From assembly GCA_010015675.1 (NCBI GenBank), contig ML976985.1, positions 1,001,535-1,033,553 on the forward strand: 32,019 bases of DNA, written 5' to 3'. Shown one piece after another: positions 23,122 to 32,019 of the stretch (within the stretch, counting starts at the first letter, position 1; each line of letters starts with the position of its first letter). The position numbers and the translations under genes were made by a program. Origin of the DNA: Byssothecium circinans (lineage: Eukaryota > Ascomycota > Dothideomycetes > Pleosporales > Massarinaceae). The notes under the pieces were generated by a model. That model was not told where the DNA came from. It was given only the letters and a program-made list of their open reading frames with translations, and ran no database searches.

Positions 23122-26100
23122 CTATTGCCTCCTGTATTGCTGATGTTGCTGCTGCTGGTGGTGGGCATATCGCGCCGCCGCTTGCGCCTGGTCGAAACTC
23201 GCGCCATACGCTTGCGTGGCGGACTGCTGCTGTTGCTGTGGTACAAAGTACTGTGATGAATTCGGCGTTCCCCAGTTTTGCTGCAGCCCAGGCGAAATGC
23301 CTTGCTGTGGAAGGTAGGCCGGTTGCTGGTACATCTGCTGCATCTGGCCTGGACTCGAATATGCAAATGCTTGCGGGTATCCTTGCGGAGTTCCCATCAA
23401 CGGTGGAGTACCAAAACCGCCGGGTGTTGTCGCTATCTGCTGATTCATTTGCATTTGCTGCATCTCCTTGATTTGGCGCTGTTGCGCTGCCATCATGCGG
23501 CGGTCGATCTCGGCTTGCATCGCTGCAGTGCTGCGATTCGACTTTGCAGCCGCCTTCTCCTTCTCGCGATAATCGATGTAGGCTGTCAAGCCTGCAGATG
23601 ATGGCTGCTTCTCCTGCTTTGGGTTCTTCGAGACGCTGATCAAGGGCGTGTTTGTCATCCGAGCAACCTGCTCCTGCTCGCGAGCCGAGAGCGATGTCGA
23701 GCGCTGATCTAGCAACCGTTCGGCGCCTCGGGATAGCGGTCGAGACAGAGGCCGGCTAGGTGGGCGTGCGGGACCGTCAGGAGTGCGTTGGAGGTGGGTC
23801 CAATCGCCCGAATGATTCCGGGTCAGAGGCGGAGTATGCGAGTTGCTCCTGCCATGGCCAAAAACAGGTGGAGTGCGCGGTTGTACAGAGGCGCGTTTAG
23901 CCACCCATTCCTCTGGGTCAAGTTTTTGCTTGTCGGGGTGGGGTTGCGCTGTCATTCCAGGATGCCAGGCAATGCTTCGATTATCGCACAACTGTGGTGA
24001 TGCAGATTGGGTGCGCATGTGCCCTGCTGCAATCGGGGTTGTCCTTCCCGAATACGACTGACGTTTGTCGTTCACAGGCGCCAGGTTTTCTCGAGACCGA
24101 GAGAAGTGATTCTCGTTGAACGCCTGAGTCGCAGTACCGCTGGTACCTGGACGTTTGGCATTAGGATCTAAAGAATAAGTGGGACCAAAATCTATCTTAG
24201 GCAATTCGGCGTCCACTTCCTGAATGTCATTGAACTCAGGTGTGTAGCGAGTATCACCAACGATGACTTCAGTCTTGCGGCCCATTTCTGGATTCCCCAC
24301 AGTCTTTAACATTCCACTTCGTGGTCGATCGGGCATACGAGTTGCGGGCCTTGGGGGCTCGACCTCCTCCTCTATCGTGCTTGCATAGTCGGGCGTGGAA
24401 GTTGACATTGCATCATCGCGGCTATATCGGCTGCTAGATTGACTCTGCTGTCGCTGCAGAATTTGATTGGCGTAGTTCAGATGGTCGAGGGCTTCGGGAT
24501 CGACTACATCGTTTCGTAAACTGCCAAGACTTGAGCTGGTTGTCGAGCGAACAGAGCGGGTATCATCCCCTCGCAGGGACAATGAAGACCGACCTGGCAA
24601 TGGTTTGCGCTGAATCTGGCTCCCACCAGAGCGCAGTTGCTGGGCAGACTCTTGGCTCGGACGCGACTCGAGAATGGGGAGTGTTGTATGCTCGGGCACG
24701 GGCGGGGCTGTTGGCTGATACGCTGTCGGCGAGTCTACGAATTGGTCTTGTTCTACAAAAGGCGATGCAGGGATAGTCGGGAGGCGGCTGCCAGAGTGCC
24801 CACTGCGCTGCATATAGGGGTCTGAGTAGGCTTGATGATCAGCACTGAGAAGATTTTGACTTGCATCGCGTTCAAAATCACCGCTTCTCCTACCATTCGA
24901 ACTCTCCTGACTTCTCCATGCTGCCGCTGCACCGGCTTCCGCAACACCTGGGGGCACAAAAGTATTGGTCGCATCGGCTAGCTGATCAAGCGTGGCAGTG
25001 TCCATGTGTGCGTTCGGCTTTATCAGGGTGGGGTTATGGAGTGCCACTGGTGGTTTCTGGCCCGGAGCATGTGCAAAAGTAGGAGGTTGCTCGACAGGTC
25101 CGTGGGGTGGAGCTGTAGGCGCAATCTGCATGTCTGGAAATTGGCGTGTATCTGGGCTTGGAGGCTGACTGTCCGAGGTCTCATAGCCTTCGTGCTGCCG
25201 AGTCCCGTTGAGATGTGCATGAGGGGGTGGAGGTGGGGGTTGGTCGTAATCGTCAATGCCCTGCGACTGTACCAAGCGCGATGGAACCTTGTTATAGCCA
25301 TTCACCTGCTCGGATACGGAACGTTGGTGTCGAGGCGCGGAGAAGTTCGTAGTAGGGGGCGCGGAATCGAAGCGTGGCAGGGTGGGAGCCCCAGTTTCGC
25401 CAGTTCGAGTTGGCGAGGTCTGACGAGTAGAGGGTTGCGAGCGGATTGAGCCTTCTTGGTCCGCGAACCTGAGCGTACCGTTGCGGGAGGGGGTGATGTT
25501 CGCGCGGCTAAGCGTATTCCTGCGCGTGCCTAGTCTGCTGCTGTTGCGATCGCGTGGATCCGTGGCTATCCGCTTGGAGGTGAGATTTTTAAGCTCTTTC
25601 CTCCACTGTCGCTCCGACCAAGTCTCGCTTCCTTCAGTATGGATCAAAGTGACAATATCCCACATCTCCAGATAGCCGTACCGTCGGTCGGGAGGCATGG
25701 CGAACATGAGTCCGCGGGTGTCCAAGACATCCGCAATTAGTTTATTAGGTCGGCCGTAGAGAGCAAACGTGTCGAATGTAGGGAAGAGGAACTGCAGCAT
25801 AATCTCAAAGCCAGACACTGCCGGTCGCGCCTCGGGCATGACGAAAACGAATCCTTCGGTGGTCTTCTCTGGGCTTGAGTGAATCGTGATTTTTCCCTCT
25901 ATCTTTACCAAGGTCGATTGGTCAATCAGTGGTTTCGACTGTGGGTAGATGGCGTAGCACGAGTAGGCGTCATGGACTGTTGCGATCGGGCGCGTCTTCT
26001 TCTTGATCTTCTGGGTATCGTAGAACTTGATGTCGCCCTTGAGCACGACGGGCGAGCGATTATATATATCCTTCTTCTTCAGCGTCTTCTGCATCTTGGC

Positions 26101-27139
26101 CATTTCCTTCTCGTCTGGCGGGCTCACGACGCACCAGCACCGACGCCATGGCGTGCCGGCACCGAAGCGTACACGCACCCAGTCATCGTACTTTGCGCGC
26201 TGCCTGTCCAAAAGCACGCGGATGTTGTTCAGCTGGCGGCCTTTTCCGGCGATCAAAGCGCCCGTGTATGCTTCCTGCAGTGATGCGTGTTCGAACATGG
26301 CGAGGCGGATACCGGCGGTCCATTGTGTGAGGGAATTAAAGGAATTAAAGTGGAAGAGATATTTGTTGCTGGCGGCGGTCGATACGCTGAGAATGTTGTC
26401 AAGCTTCTTGCCGTCGCTCAGCACCATTGAAGGCATCTGGCACGGTTAGCGGGGCACTCGCGTCGTCATCATCTTCATACCATATGTATCGCCGCATCGG
26501 TGAGGTTGATGAATGTAGGCAGTACTTCTGCGTCACCGCCAACACTGTCCAGCTCACTCGCGTCCCATAGAGACATTATGGTGCCCACCAGCTGGGCGAA
26601 GCACTCCTGCCACACGCGATCAGCTGCGGGGCGGCCACCTGCAGGCGTTAGAGTCACACGGCAGATTCACAGTAGCTCACGTACGGGTGTCACTGTCGTG
26701 AAATTTGAGAAAGTAGCCCTCCTGGTACAGCTTATTGGAATGGCTGTTCAGGAAGGTGAAGATGCGCTGCAGTTCCGGCAGTGTGCTTTCACTGATCTCC
26801 ATGACGGGGGGCTGGTATGTCTGGATCATGGAGGCTGGACGAGACGAGGCTCTGGAGTCGGAACGCCCAGGCGGGGAATGGTTATCCTGCGCGGTAGAGG
26901 CCACGGAGAAGGAGGAGGGGTTCGGCTGGTGGACTGTAGGGGAGGACGGGACAGGTTGCGATGTTGAGATTGTCGAGGCAGTCGAAGGGCTTTTGCGGTG
27001 CAGAGACTTGCGAGAGTCGCGATTCCCTCCCCACTCGCTCATGAAACTCAGTACTGGGCAGGAAGTGTCAGTGAAAGACGGAGGCGGAAAGGGTCGCGGG
27101 CGCAGGGAAAGGGTGGTTACCTCGCTTTGAGCGCGCCAT
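23122..27139 (-). CDS. CAF120: Skg3/Caf120-like PH-domain protein
   Basis: Four exons on the minus strand: 27139-27121 (19 nt), 27053-26685, 26638-26481 and 26436-23122; introns 67, 46 and 44 nt, all GT...AG and in phase; 1,286 aa. The N-terminus joins as MARSKRVLSFMSEWGG. A Ser/Pro-rich leader precedes a first PH domain (about residues 110-232: EGYFLKFHD, then WQECFAQLVGT, LSVSTAASNKYLFHF and a C-terminal helix with QWTAGIRLAMFE). A second PH-like region of the Skg3/Caf120 type follows (about 262-410: WVRVRFGAGTPWRRCWCV, Trp268, through YGYLEMWDIV). The remaining 850 residues are disordered, Pro/Ser/Arg-rich, then Gln/Met-rich with poly-Gln near the end. Yeast Caf120 associates with CCR4-NOT and Skg3 acts at growth sites; which role applies here is inference. 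If the 19-nt exon is wrong, translation could start at Met 27042 with little loss. Confidence 0.88.
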
Positions 27140-28322
27140 GGTGGCTTCTGTGTATTGCTACACTCGCCCTGTCGTATAGCCGGCAGCCGCGCTGAGGGGA
27201 GATCTGGAGGCGCCGGAAAAAGTAACAAGAAAGCAAAGCGAGCGACGTGGTACAGCAGCGATGCGTGTGAGTAGAGGAATACCCAGGTAGGCAAGAGACC
27301 AGGAACGAGGTGTCGCAGCTTGTTTTGTCGTTGACAATTTCTGGGCACGCGAAGTTATGACGCCGACGTTCCGATGATCAACGCTAAGGACTCACGATTC
27401 ACGCCTCTCGCGGGGCAGAAGCAACAATAAACGGTAGCTGGAAGCGTATTATGTATGATAATGATCTGTATAGCTGTGCTGGAGTTGTAACGGGGAGCTC
27501 AACACCGAAGCACACGCGAGACGCGTCACTTTCGGCAGTGCAAAAGGAAAAGGAACGGCTTAAATGCTACACCGAGTACAAGGACACCAGTGGAGAAATA
27601 TTGGCTGGGCTTCCTGTTGCAGCCTTCAATGTTGCAATCGACCGTATCCGACAGAGCCGGCTCGAGTGCTGACGAAGACGTGTCCATCCACCTATTCCAC
27701 TCGCCGTCATCCAACCACGTGAGAGCTAGTGCATAATAGCTCCTTCTTCACGACTCCAACTGTGGTCGACTGGCTGGCTTGACCTGTTGGCAACAGTCAT
27801 TGTCGAATGGAAGCTTGGCTGTTGACGGGGTGACGCAGAGGAATCGAGTGGACGAAGGGAGATTGTATGCCGTGTGGGTGGAATGCGGCTCAGCTGTCAG
27901 GTTCCAATCGCTGGAGAGCGGCAGGGGCAGATCGTACAGATGGCAGATGGCAGATGGCAGATGCACATGCATGTGCGGTGTCGACATGCTTAGTAACGGA
28001 CTGTCACGCGAGCACCAAGGGGACACTTCCAAGGTTGACTCGACGTGCAAGTTCCCGCTCCAACTAGAATCCAGCAGACTGGAAACGTTGATCGGCGTCA
28101 TGAATTGATTGTGAAATGTACAGTTTACTACTGCCCACATGCAGGAGGATGATGGCATATCACGTGAGGGACGTGAGATGGTCAGAGCTCTTGAACCCTC
28201 GACCTCGCGTCTACCTCCAGCACAACAGGATCCAATTCACAACCATTGCGACCTCCCACGTCTACCTACAATTGAGCATAACAGCGACACAGTAGTCTTC
28301 TCCTCTACGTTTCTACTTTGCA
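27140..28322. promoter_or_regulatory. Divergent promoter region, PH-domain gene / BAH-PHD gene
   Basis: 1.18 kb between two divergent start codons. It contains the heptamer repeat and palindrome at 27937-27976. I see no TATA box close to either start. Open frames of 73-136 codons on both strands lack any recognisable domain; short plus-strand ATGs before 28323 could act as upstream open frames. Confidence 0.45.
27937..27976. repeat. CAGATGG heptamer repeat and adjacent palindrome
   Basis: CAGATGG occurs three times head to tail (27937, 27944, 27951) plus a partial copy, and runs into the perfect 14-bp palindrome GCACATGCATGTGC (27963-27976). The palindrome is a possible dimeric-factor site in the shared promoter region; binding is not shown. 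Confidence 0.7.
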
Positions 28323-30082
28323 ATGGCGCGCCTCAGCGCAGCCAACGAAGCTCCCCCAGAGGACGCCGCAGTCGACGCGCCGCAGTCTACTACGAAGAGC
28401 GCGTCAAAGAAACGAAAGCGGAGCTCGAACATAACGTCAAACTTCTGGGACACCTTCGAGGGATTCAAGCTCAAACCCCTGAACAAGAAGCGCAAACCGG
28501 AGGAAGGCTTAAACGAGAGCTCGGTCGGCAAAGACGTACGTTTATATATATGCCATTATCCCGTGTCGCGTCGAAACGGAGCAACAATTTTGCTTGGCTC
28601 TAGCGATGGAATATTGCTATATATTTTCCCAATGGTTACATGTTCGCCAACTCCCGTTGCATTGCGCTGATCCTGGATCTTTTACAGGTCATCTTCGAAG
28701 GCACACATCTCACCGACAGGCCGTTCGCGATCGCTGAATACGAGAAGCAATGGAGGACGTTGTCACGATACCGCAAGTTCACATGTACGTTCATTGCCGA
28801 TCGATAGCCTTGCCTGCTCATAGGGCGTAGCTGACAACATACAGTCGATCAGTACACATTCGCAATTGGCGACACTGTTTTCGTCAAACACAGCCAAGAA
28901 GAGAAAACGAGAACAGAAGACGCGCCGGTCGAACGATGGATTGCAAAAATTCTCGAGATTCGCGCTCGCGACGCCATGCACGTCTACTTGCGTGTCTATT
29001 GGCTTTATCGCCCGGAAGACCTGCCTGGCGGACGCCAATCATACCACGGGCCTTACGAACTGATAGCCAGTAACCACATGGACCTCATCGAGGCAACCAC
29101 GGTTGATGAGTTGGCCAATGTCTCATACTACGAGGAGCGACCGGATGAGGCGGAAATACTGAGCGGGGACGAGCTCTTCTATCGGCAGTCGCTCGATGTC
29201 ACGAAGAGCCAGTCTAAGCAGCTATCAGAGCTACCAAAGTACTGCATTGATAAGGCACCGTATGATCCGAACTCACTTCTTGTGCAATGCGACACCTGCA
29301 AGCAATGGCTCCACGGGCATTGCCTCGAACAAGCCGCTCAACAAGACGCACTTGCAGCACACTCAGTGGAAGACTGCAAGAAGGGAGCGAAGAGGAAGAG
29401 CAAAGACGGCGTCGCATTGATGGCGGAGATTTCTGCAACAAGTGGCCACACGCGGATGACCATCACTGACCGGCGCACTCGTTCAAAGACTCCAAAGAGT
29501 TGGACTGTGCCCATCAAATGTCTCATCTGCAAAGCCACCATTGAGGATTCCGAGGAGAGCGATATAGACGCGAACGACGACGCGGCAACCACTGCAACAC
29601 AGGACAACATCGACGTCGGTATCAAACACCCTTCTACGCCTGCCAACAAGTCGGACGAAGAGGAAGAATCTATCTTGAATGGCGAGATGAGCAGTCCAGC
29701 AAAGCAAAATACGGCCGAAGAAAATCCACTTGCTCCGGCTGCCACAGGTGAGGACACTGCTCCCACATCAGTGATTGCACAGGATCAAGAGCCCGACGAT
29801 GCTTCTTAGAGTGCAGCCATCTTTGACGCCAACTTCCCATCTTGTGAGTGAGGGATGCCTGCTAAGCATAAGTCAGACTATCAGCACAATACGTCTAGGA
29901 AGCGAAGGCGGCAGAGTATCAATGAACTAGCAGAAAAGGCTACGCAAGAAGAGAAGGGATACGAGGCGAAGCAGCAAGATCCACCGGGTACCCCCCCTCC
30001 GCCTTCGGCCGACAATGTGAATCCAGGAGTTTTGAAGTCCGGCTTACGAGGTCTCAAACGAGTTTTCGGCAGGCCCGTTTAG
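28323..30082 (+). CDS. epr-1: BAH-PHD chromatin reader, EPR-1 type
   Basis: Exons 28323-28535, 28688-28784, 28845-29747 and 29877-30082 give 472 aa; introns 152, 60 and 129 nt. A simpler model keeps exon 3 open to the TAG at 29807-29809 (424 aa). The N-terminus has NLS-like KKRKR and NKKRK. A BAH domain (about residues 85-215) shows FAIGDTVFV, WIAKILEI and the hallmark YWLYRPEDL; aromatics here can form a methyl-lysine cage. A PHD finger follows: Cys237, Cys252-x2-Cys255, His260, Cys263, then after a long insert CLIC (Cys329, Cys332). The usual second Cys is Asp (YCID). In Neurospora the BAH-PHD protein EPR-1 is needed to silence H3K27-methylated genes; the same role is inferred. I favour the longer model because the downstream frame is in phase, is basic (SRKRRRQS) and ends in GLKRVFGRPV, and GTGAG donor and CTAAG...CAG acceptor sites fit. 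Confidence 0.85.
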
Positions 30083-30734
30083 CTACGTCCTCTACTAGGG
30101 CTCGATAACATGGCAAGATGCCACTTCTTTTCTTTCCAAGTCTATACGTTAGCTACGACACAAGCTTTTGTCTCCCTTGTTAGCATGTTGCCAACGAATA
30201 CAGCCGCTACGCAAGCGATTCGTGTCGTGTTCAATACCCAACGTTAGCGTTCATTGTTCAACATACCAGTTTCTTCCTTCACTTAATATTCCGCGGTTGT
30301 CCGCAACCCACTCAATAAGAATAGTCTCCCCCAACGGCCTCGGCCTTGGTCCCTCGTATTTTAAAGACGCCACCCCTTCGCTTAAGCATGAAAGCTTCGC
30401 AGTGCATGTTCCATTCAAGCAATTTATCTCAATGCAGGGTACCCCGCCAGCGATATTACCCCGGATTCTAACACCCCAGTCCCCACTATGGACAACATCA
30501 TGCCGTTCCACAGACTTACCCTTCCGACCAATGCGATATTCTGGTCTTCCAAAGCTACCGGGGAGTGTTTGGAGATTGCGCAATAGGGTTGCAATACGGG
30601 AGCACCCTCGTATGGATGTTTAGGCCACGCGCCGTTCGGTGGGTCTCAAAACACGCAAAACATGACCATTTCCTCCCGACAAAGTTCCCTTTCGTTCCTT
30701 CCTCCGACTCTGTGATGTGGACTTTTCCATCAAA
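30083..30734. other. Intergenic stretch before the hydroxylase gene
   Basis: 652 bp holding the 3' flank of the BAH-PHD gene and the promoter of the next gene. No TATA box is obvious upstream of 30735. The only item with protein character is the minus-strand frame at 30251-30583. Confidence 0.45.
30251..30583 (-). other. Possible small gene or gene relic, unidentified
   Basis: A 110-codon minus-strand frame. The second half looks protein-like: a close Cys cluster (PCIEINC, then NGTC, then LSC) followed by an alternating hydrophobic stretch (ETILIEWVADN). There is no signal peptide at the only Met, and upstream minus-strand sequence has stops in this frame, so if real it would need an upstream exon or be a truncated remnant. 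The Cys spacing faintly recalls thaumatin-like proteins, too weak to name. The plus strand also has an open frame here but with no protein character. Confidence 0.25.
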
Positions 30735-31895
30735 ATGGCGAAATTAACAACAGAAACACAGAGGAAGTCTCCGCCCTCGGAGAAGAAGTCGAAGTCGAAG
30801 TTCGGACTTGTACGCCTCATCTACCTCGCTTTAAAAGCTTCTTACTGACCTTTTCTCCAGTCCCCAACCGAGCTCGCAGGCCTAGCAGCATTCCTCCTCC
30901 TCCCCTTCGTCGTCGCAGCACTCTTCTCGGGCCAAATCCCCACCTTCCTCTCCCCATCCACAAACACAAACACATCCCAAAACGACGAAACTCAGACACC
31001 GGATCCTATAGACCCTGCCTCCCCCTCCCTCCTCGCAGCATGCTACAACCACACCTACACCACAGAAATCATCTCCCTGGACCCGCTGATGATATACATC
31101 AACAACTTTACCTCAGCGGCGGAAGCGCAAGCACTCATAAACCTTGGGTACTTCCCCCTTCCCCTCTCCCCCTTTCCCCATCCCCTCCCCTCCCAAACCC
31201 CCCAACTCACCCCGCAACCCAGAACCCCCTCCTTCACCCCGTCCTTCATATCGCAAACCTCCGGCCGCACCGCCGTCGACGCAGGCCGCACCTCGCACTC
31301 GGCGCCCCTCGACGACGACCACCCGCTCGTCTCCTGCATCCTGTCCCGCGCCCGCGCCTTCATGGGCACCACCATGCTTCCCCACGAGCCCTTCTCCCTC
31401 CCGCAGCTCGTGCGCTATTTTCCGGGGCAACGGTACAATCTGCACACGGACTTCTGGCCCGTGCATCAGCGGACGCGGACTACGGGGCCGGATGGCGTGG
31501 TGAGGGAGCGCAAGTTCAATCGCCCTGCGTCGTTTTTTGTGTTTTTGAGGGATGCGTGTGTGGGGGGTGAGACGTTTTTTCCGGGGGTGGATGTGGATGT
31601 TGATGGTGATGGTGATGGTGATGGGACGTCTCTGACACGAGATGAGCGGGCGGGAGAAGGGGAGGGTGCCGGGGACGAGGGGGGGAGAGACGCATCGGGG
31701 CCGAAAGTATCCAAAGGCGAAAAAGACGGCGTGCCCATGGGCGTCAAGTTCCGGCCCATGACGGGCAATGCGATTTTCTGGGTCAATCTGGATCAGCAGG
31801 GCAGGGGGGATCGGCGGGTTGTGCATGCCGGGTTGCCGGTGCGCGAGGGGGAGAAGATTGGGATGAATTTGTGGCCGAGGAAGTTTTATTCTTGA
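30735..31895 (+). CDS. Membrane-anchored prolyl 4-hydroxylase-type 2OG-Fe(II) dioxygenase
   Basis: Exons 30735-30809, 30861-31147 and 31223-31895; introns 51 nt (TACTGAC branch-like site) and 75 nt; 344 aa. Such enzymes hydroxylate a substrate side chain, typically proline, using Fe(II), O2 and 2-oxoglutarate. Lys-rich residues 1-24 precede one membrane segment (about 29-48, LAGLAAFLLLPFVVAALF), giving a type II ER protein with a lumenal catalytic part. Iron ligands are His195 and Asp197 (LHTDFW) and His322 (VVHAGLPV); Lys332, ten residues on, should bind 2-oxoglutarate. GGETFFPGV and GNAIFWVNLD are family hallmarks. Two sequons lie early in the lumenal part. Between GGETFFPGV and the KFRPMTGNA strand is an acidic, Gly-rich insert with Asp-Gly repeats (about residues 240-290), unusually long for the family. 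The second intron is a multiple of three with no stop, so unspliced mRNA would add 25 residues. The true substrate is unknown. Confidence 0.88.
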
Positions 31896-31899
31896 CGCT

Positions 31900-32019
31900 G
31901 GAAAGGAAGAAAGGAAGAAAGGAAGAAAGAAAGAAAGGAAGAAAGAAAGGAAGGAAGAAAGAAAGAAAGGAAGGAAGGAAGGAAGGAAGGAAGGAAGGAA
32001 GGAAGGAAGGAAGGAAGGA
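31900..32019. repeat. Pure purine GGAA/GAAA microsatellite at window end
   Basis: 120 consecutive purines on the plus strand, mixed GAAA and GGAA units becoming pure GGAA after about 31970 and running off the window. It starts five bases after the hydroxylase stop codon, so it would form the 3' UTR. Such homopurine mirror-like tracts can form triplex DNA and are unstable in length, so its length may be an assembly estimate. Confidence 0.9.

Noticed and set aside
22792..23256. 154-codon plus-strand frame
   Set aside because: Its second half is antisense of the poly-Gln end of the PH-domain gene, and the first half is low complexity.
26500..26967. 155-codon plus-strand frame
   Set aside because: Antisense of exons 2 and 3 of the PH-domain gene.
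31113..31826. 237-codon minus-strand frame
   Set aside because: Antisense of the hydroxylase, whose catalytic residues and splice sites are clear on the plus strand.

Overview
The window looks like a piece of a filamentous ascomycete (Pezizomycotina) genome. Dothideomycetes is my best guess, but the sequence alone does not prove the class. Reasons: short spliceosomal introns (44-152 nt) with GT...AG ends, fungal-type proteins (TAF2 with a low-complexity tail, a Skg3/Caf120-type PH protein, a BAH-PHD reader), and a sharp split into an AT-rich, stop-codon-saturated block (1 to about 9,960) and a GC-balanced gene block. The AT-rich block has the signature of repeat-induced point mutation (RIP): TA dinucleotides in great excess, CA/TG scarce, and stops where Gln or Trp codons are expected.

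Region by region. 1-454 and 8007 to about 9,960 are RIP-eroded repeat DNA. Inserted in it is a complete but dead Ty3/gypsy chromovirus on the minus strand (455-8006): two 461-bp LTRs, a TTTTT target duplication, a polypurine tract, and recognisable relics of gag, protease, reverse transcriptase, RNase H, integrase and a chromodomain. About 470 bp past the AT/GC border is a single-exon gene for a small secreted glycoprotein (10426-11031, minus), a classic position for a candidate effector. It diverges from TAF2 (11762-16211, plus), a two-exon gene for the TFIID subunit with a dead M1-aminopeptidase fold. From 16212 to 23121 (6.9 kb) I find no intact gene. This stretch holds a G-quadruplex-like run, an orphan TATA box, and a long array of strongly diverged tandem repeats (clear units about 178 bp, 219 bp and 121 bp) whose units keep traces of a shared reading frame.

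Next come a four-exon Skg3/Caf120-like double PH-domain gene (27139-23122, minus) and, divergent from it, a BAH-PHD gene of the EPR-1 type (28323 onward, plus) whose 3' end has two competing models. The last gene is a membrane-anchored prolyl 4-hydroxylase-type 2OG-Fe(II) dioxygenase (30735-31895, plus), followed five bases after its stop by a 120-nt pure purine microsatellite that runs off the window.

The genes do not form one pathway. Three relate to gene expression and its control: TAF2 in promoter recognition, the Caf120-type protein linked in yeast to CCR4-NOT, and the BAH-PHD protein as a likely reader of repressive H3K27 methylation. The points most worth checking are the decayed tandem array, the alternative C-terminus of the BAH-PHD gene, and the secreted gene beside the RIP block.
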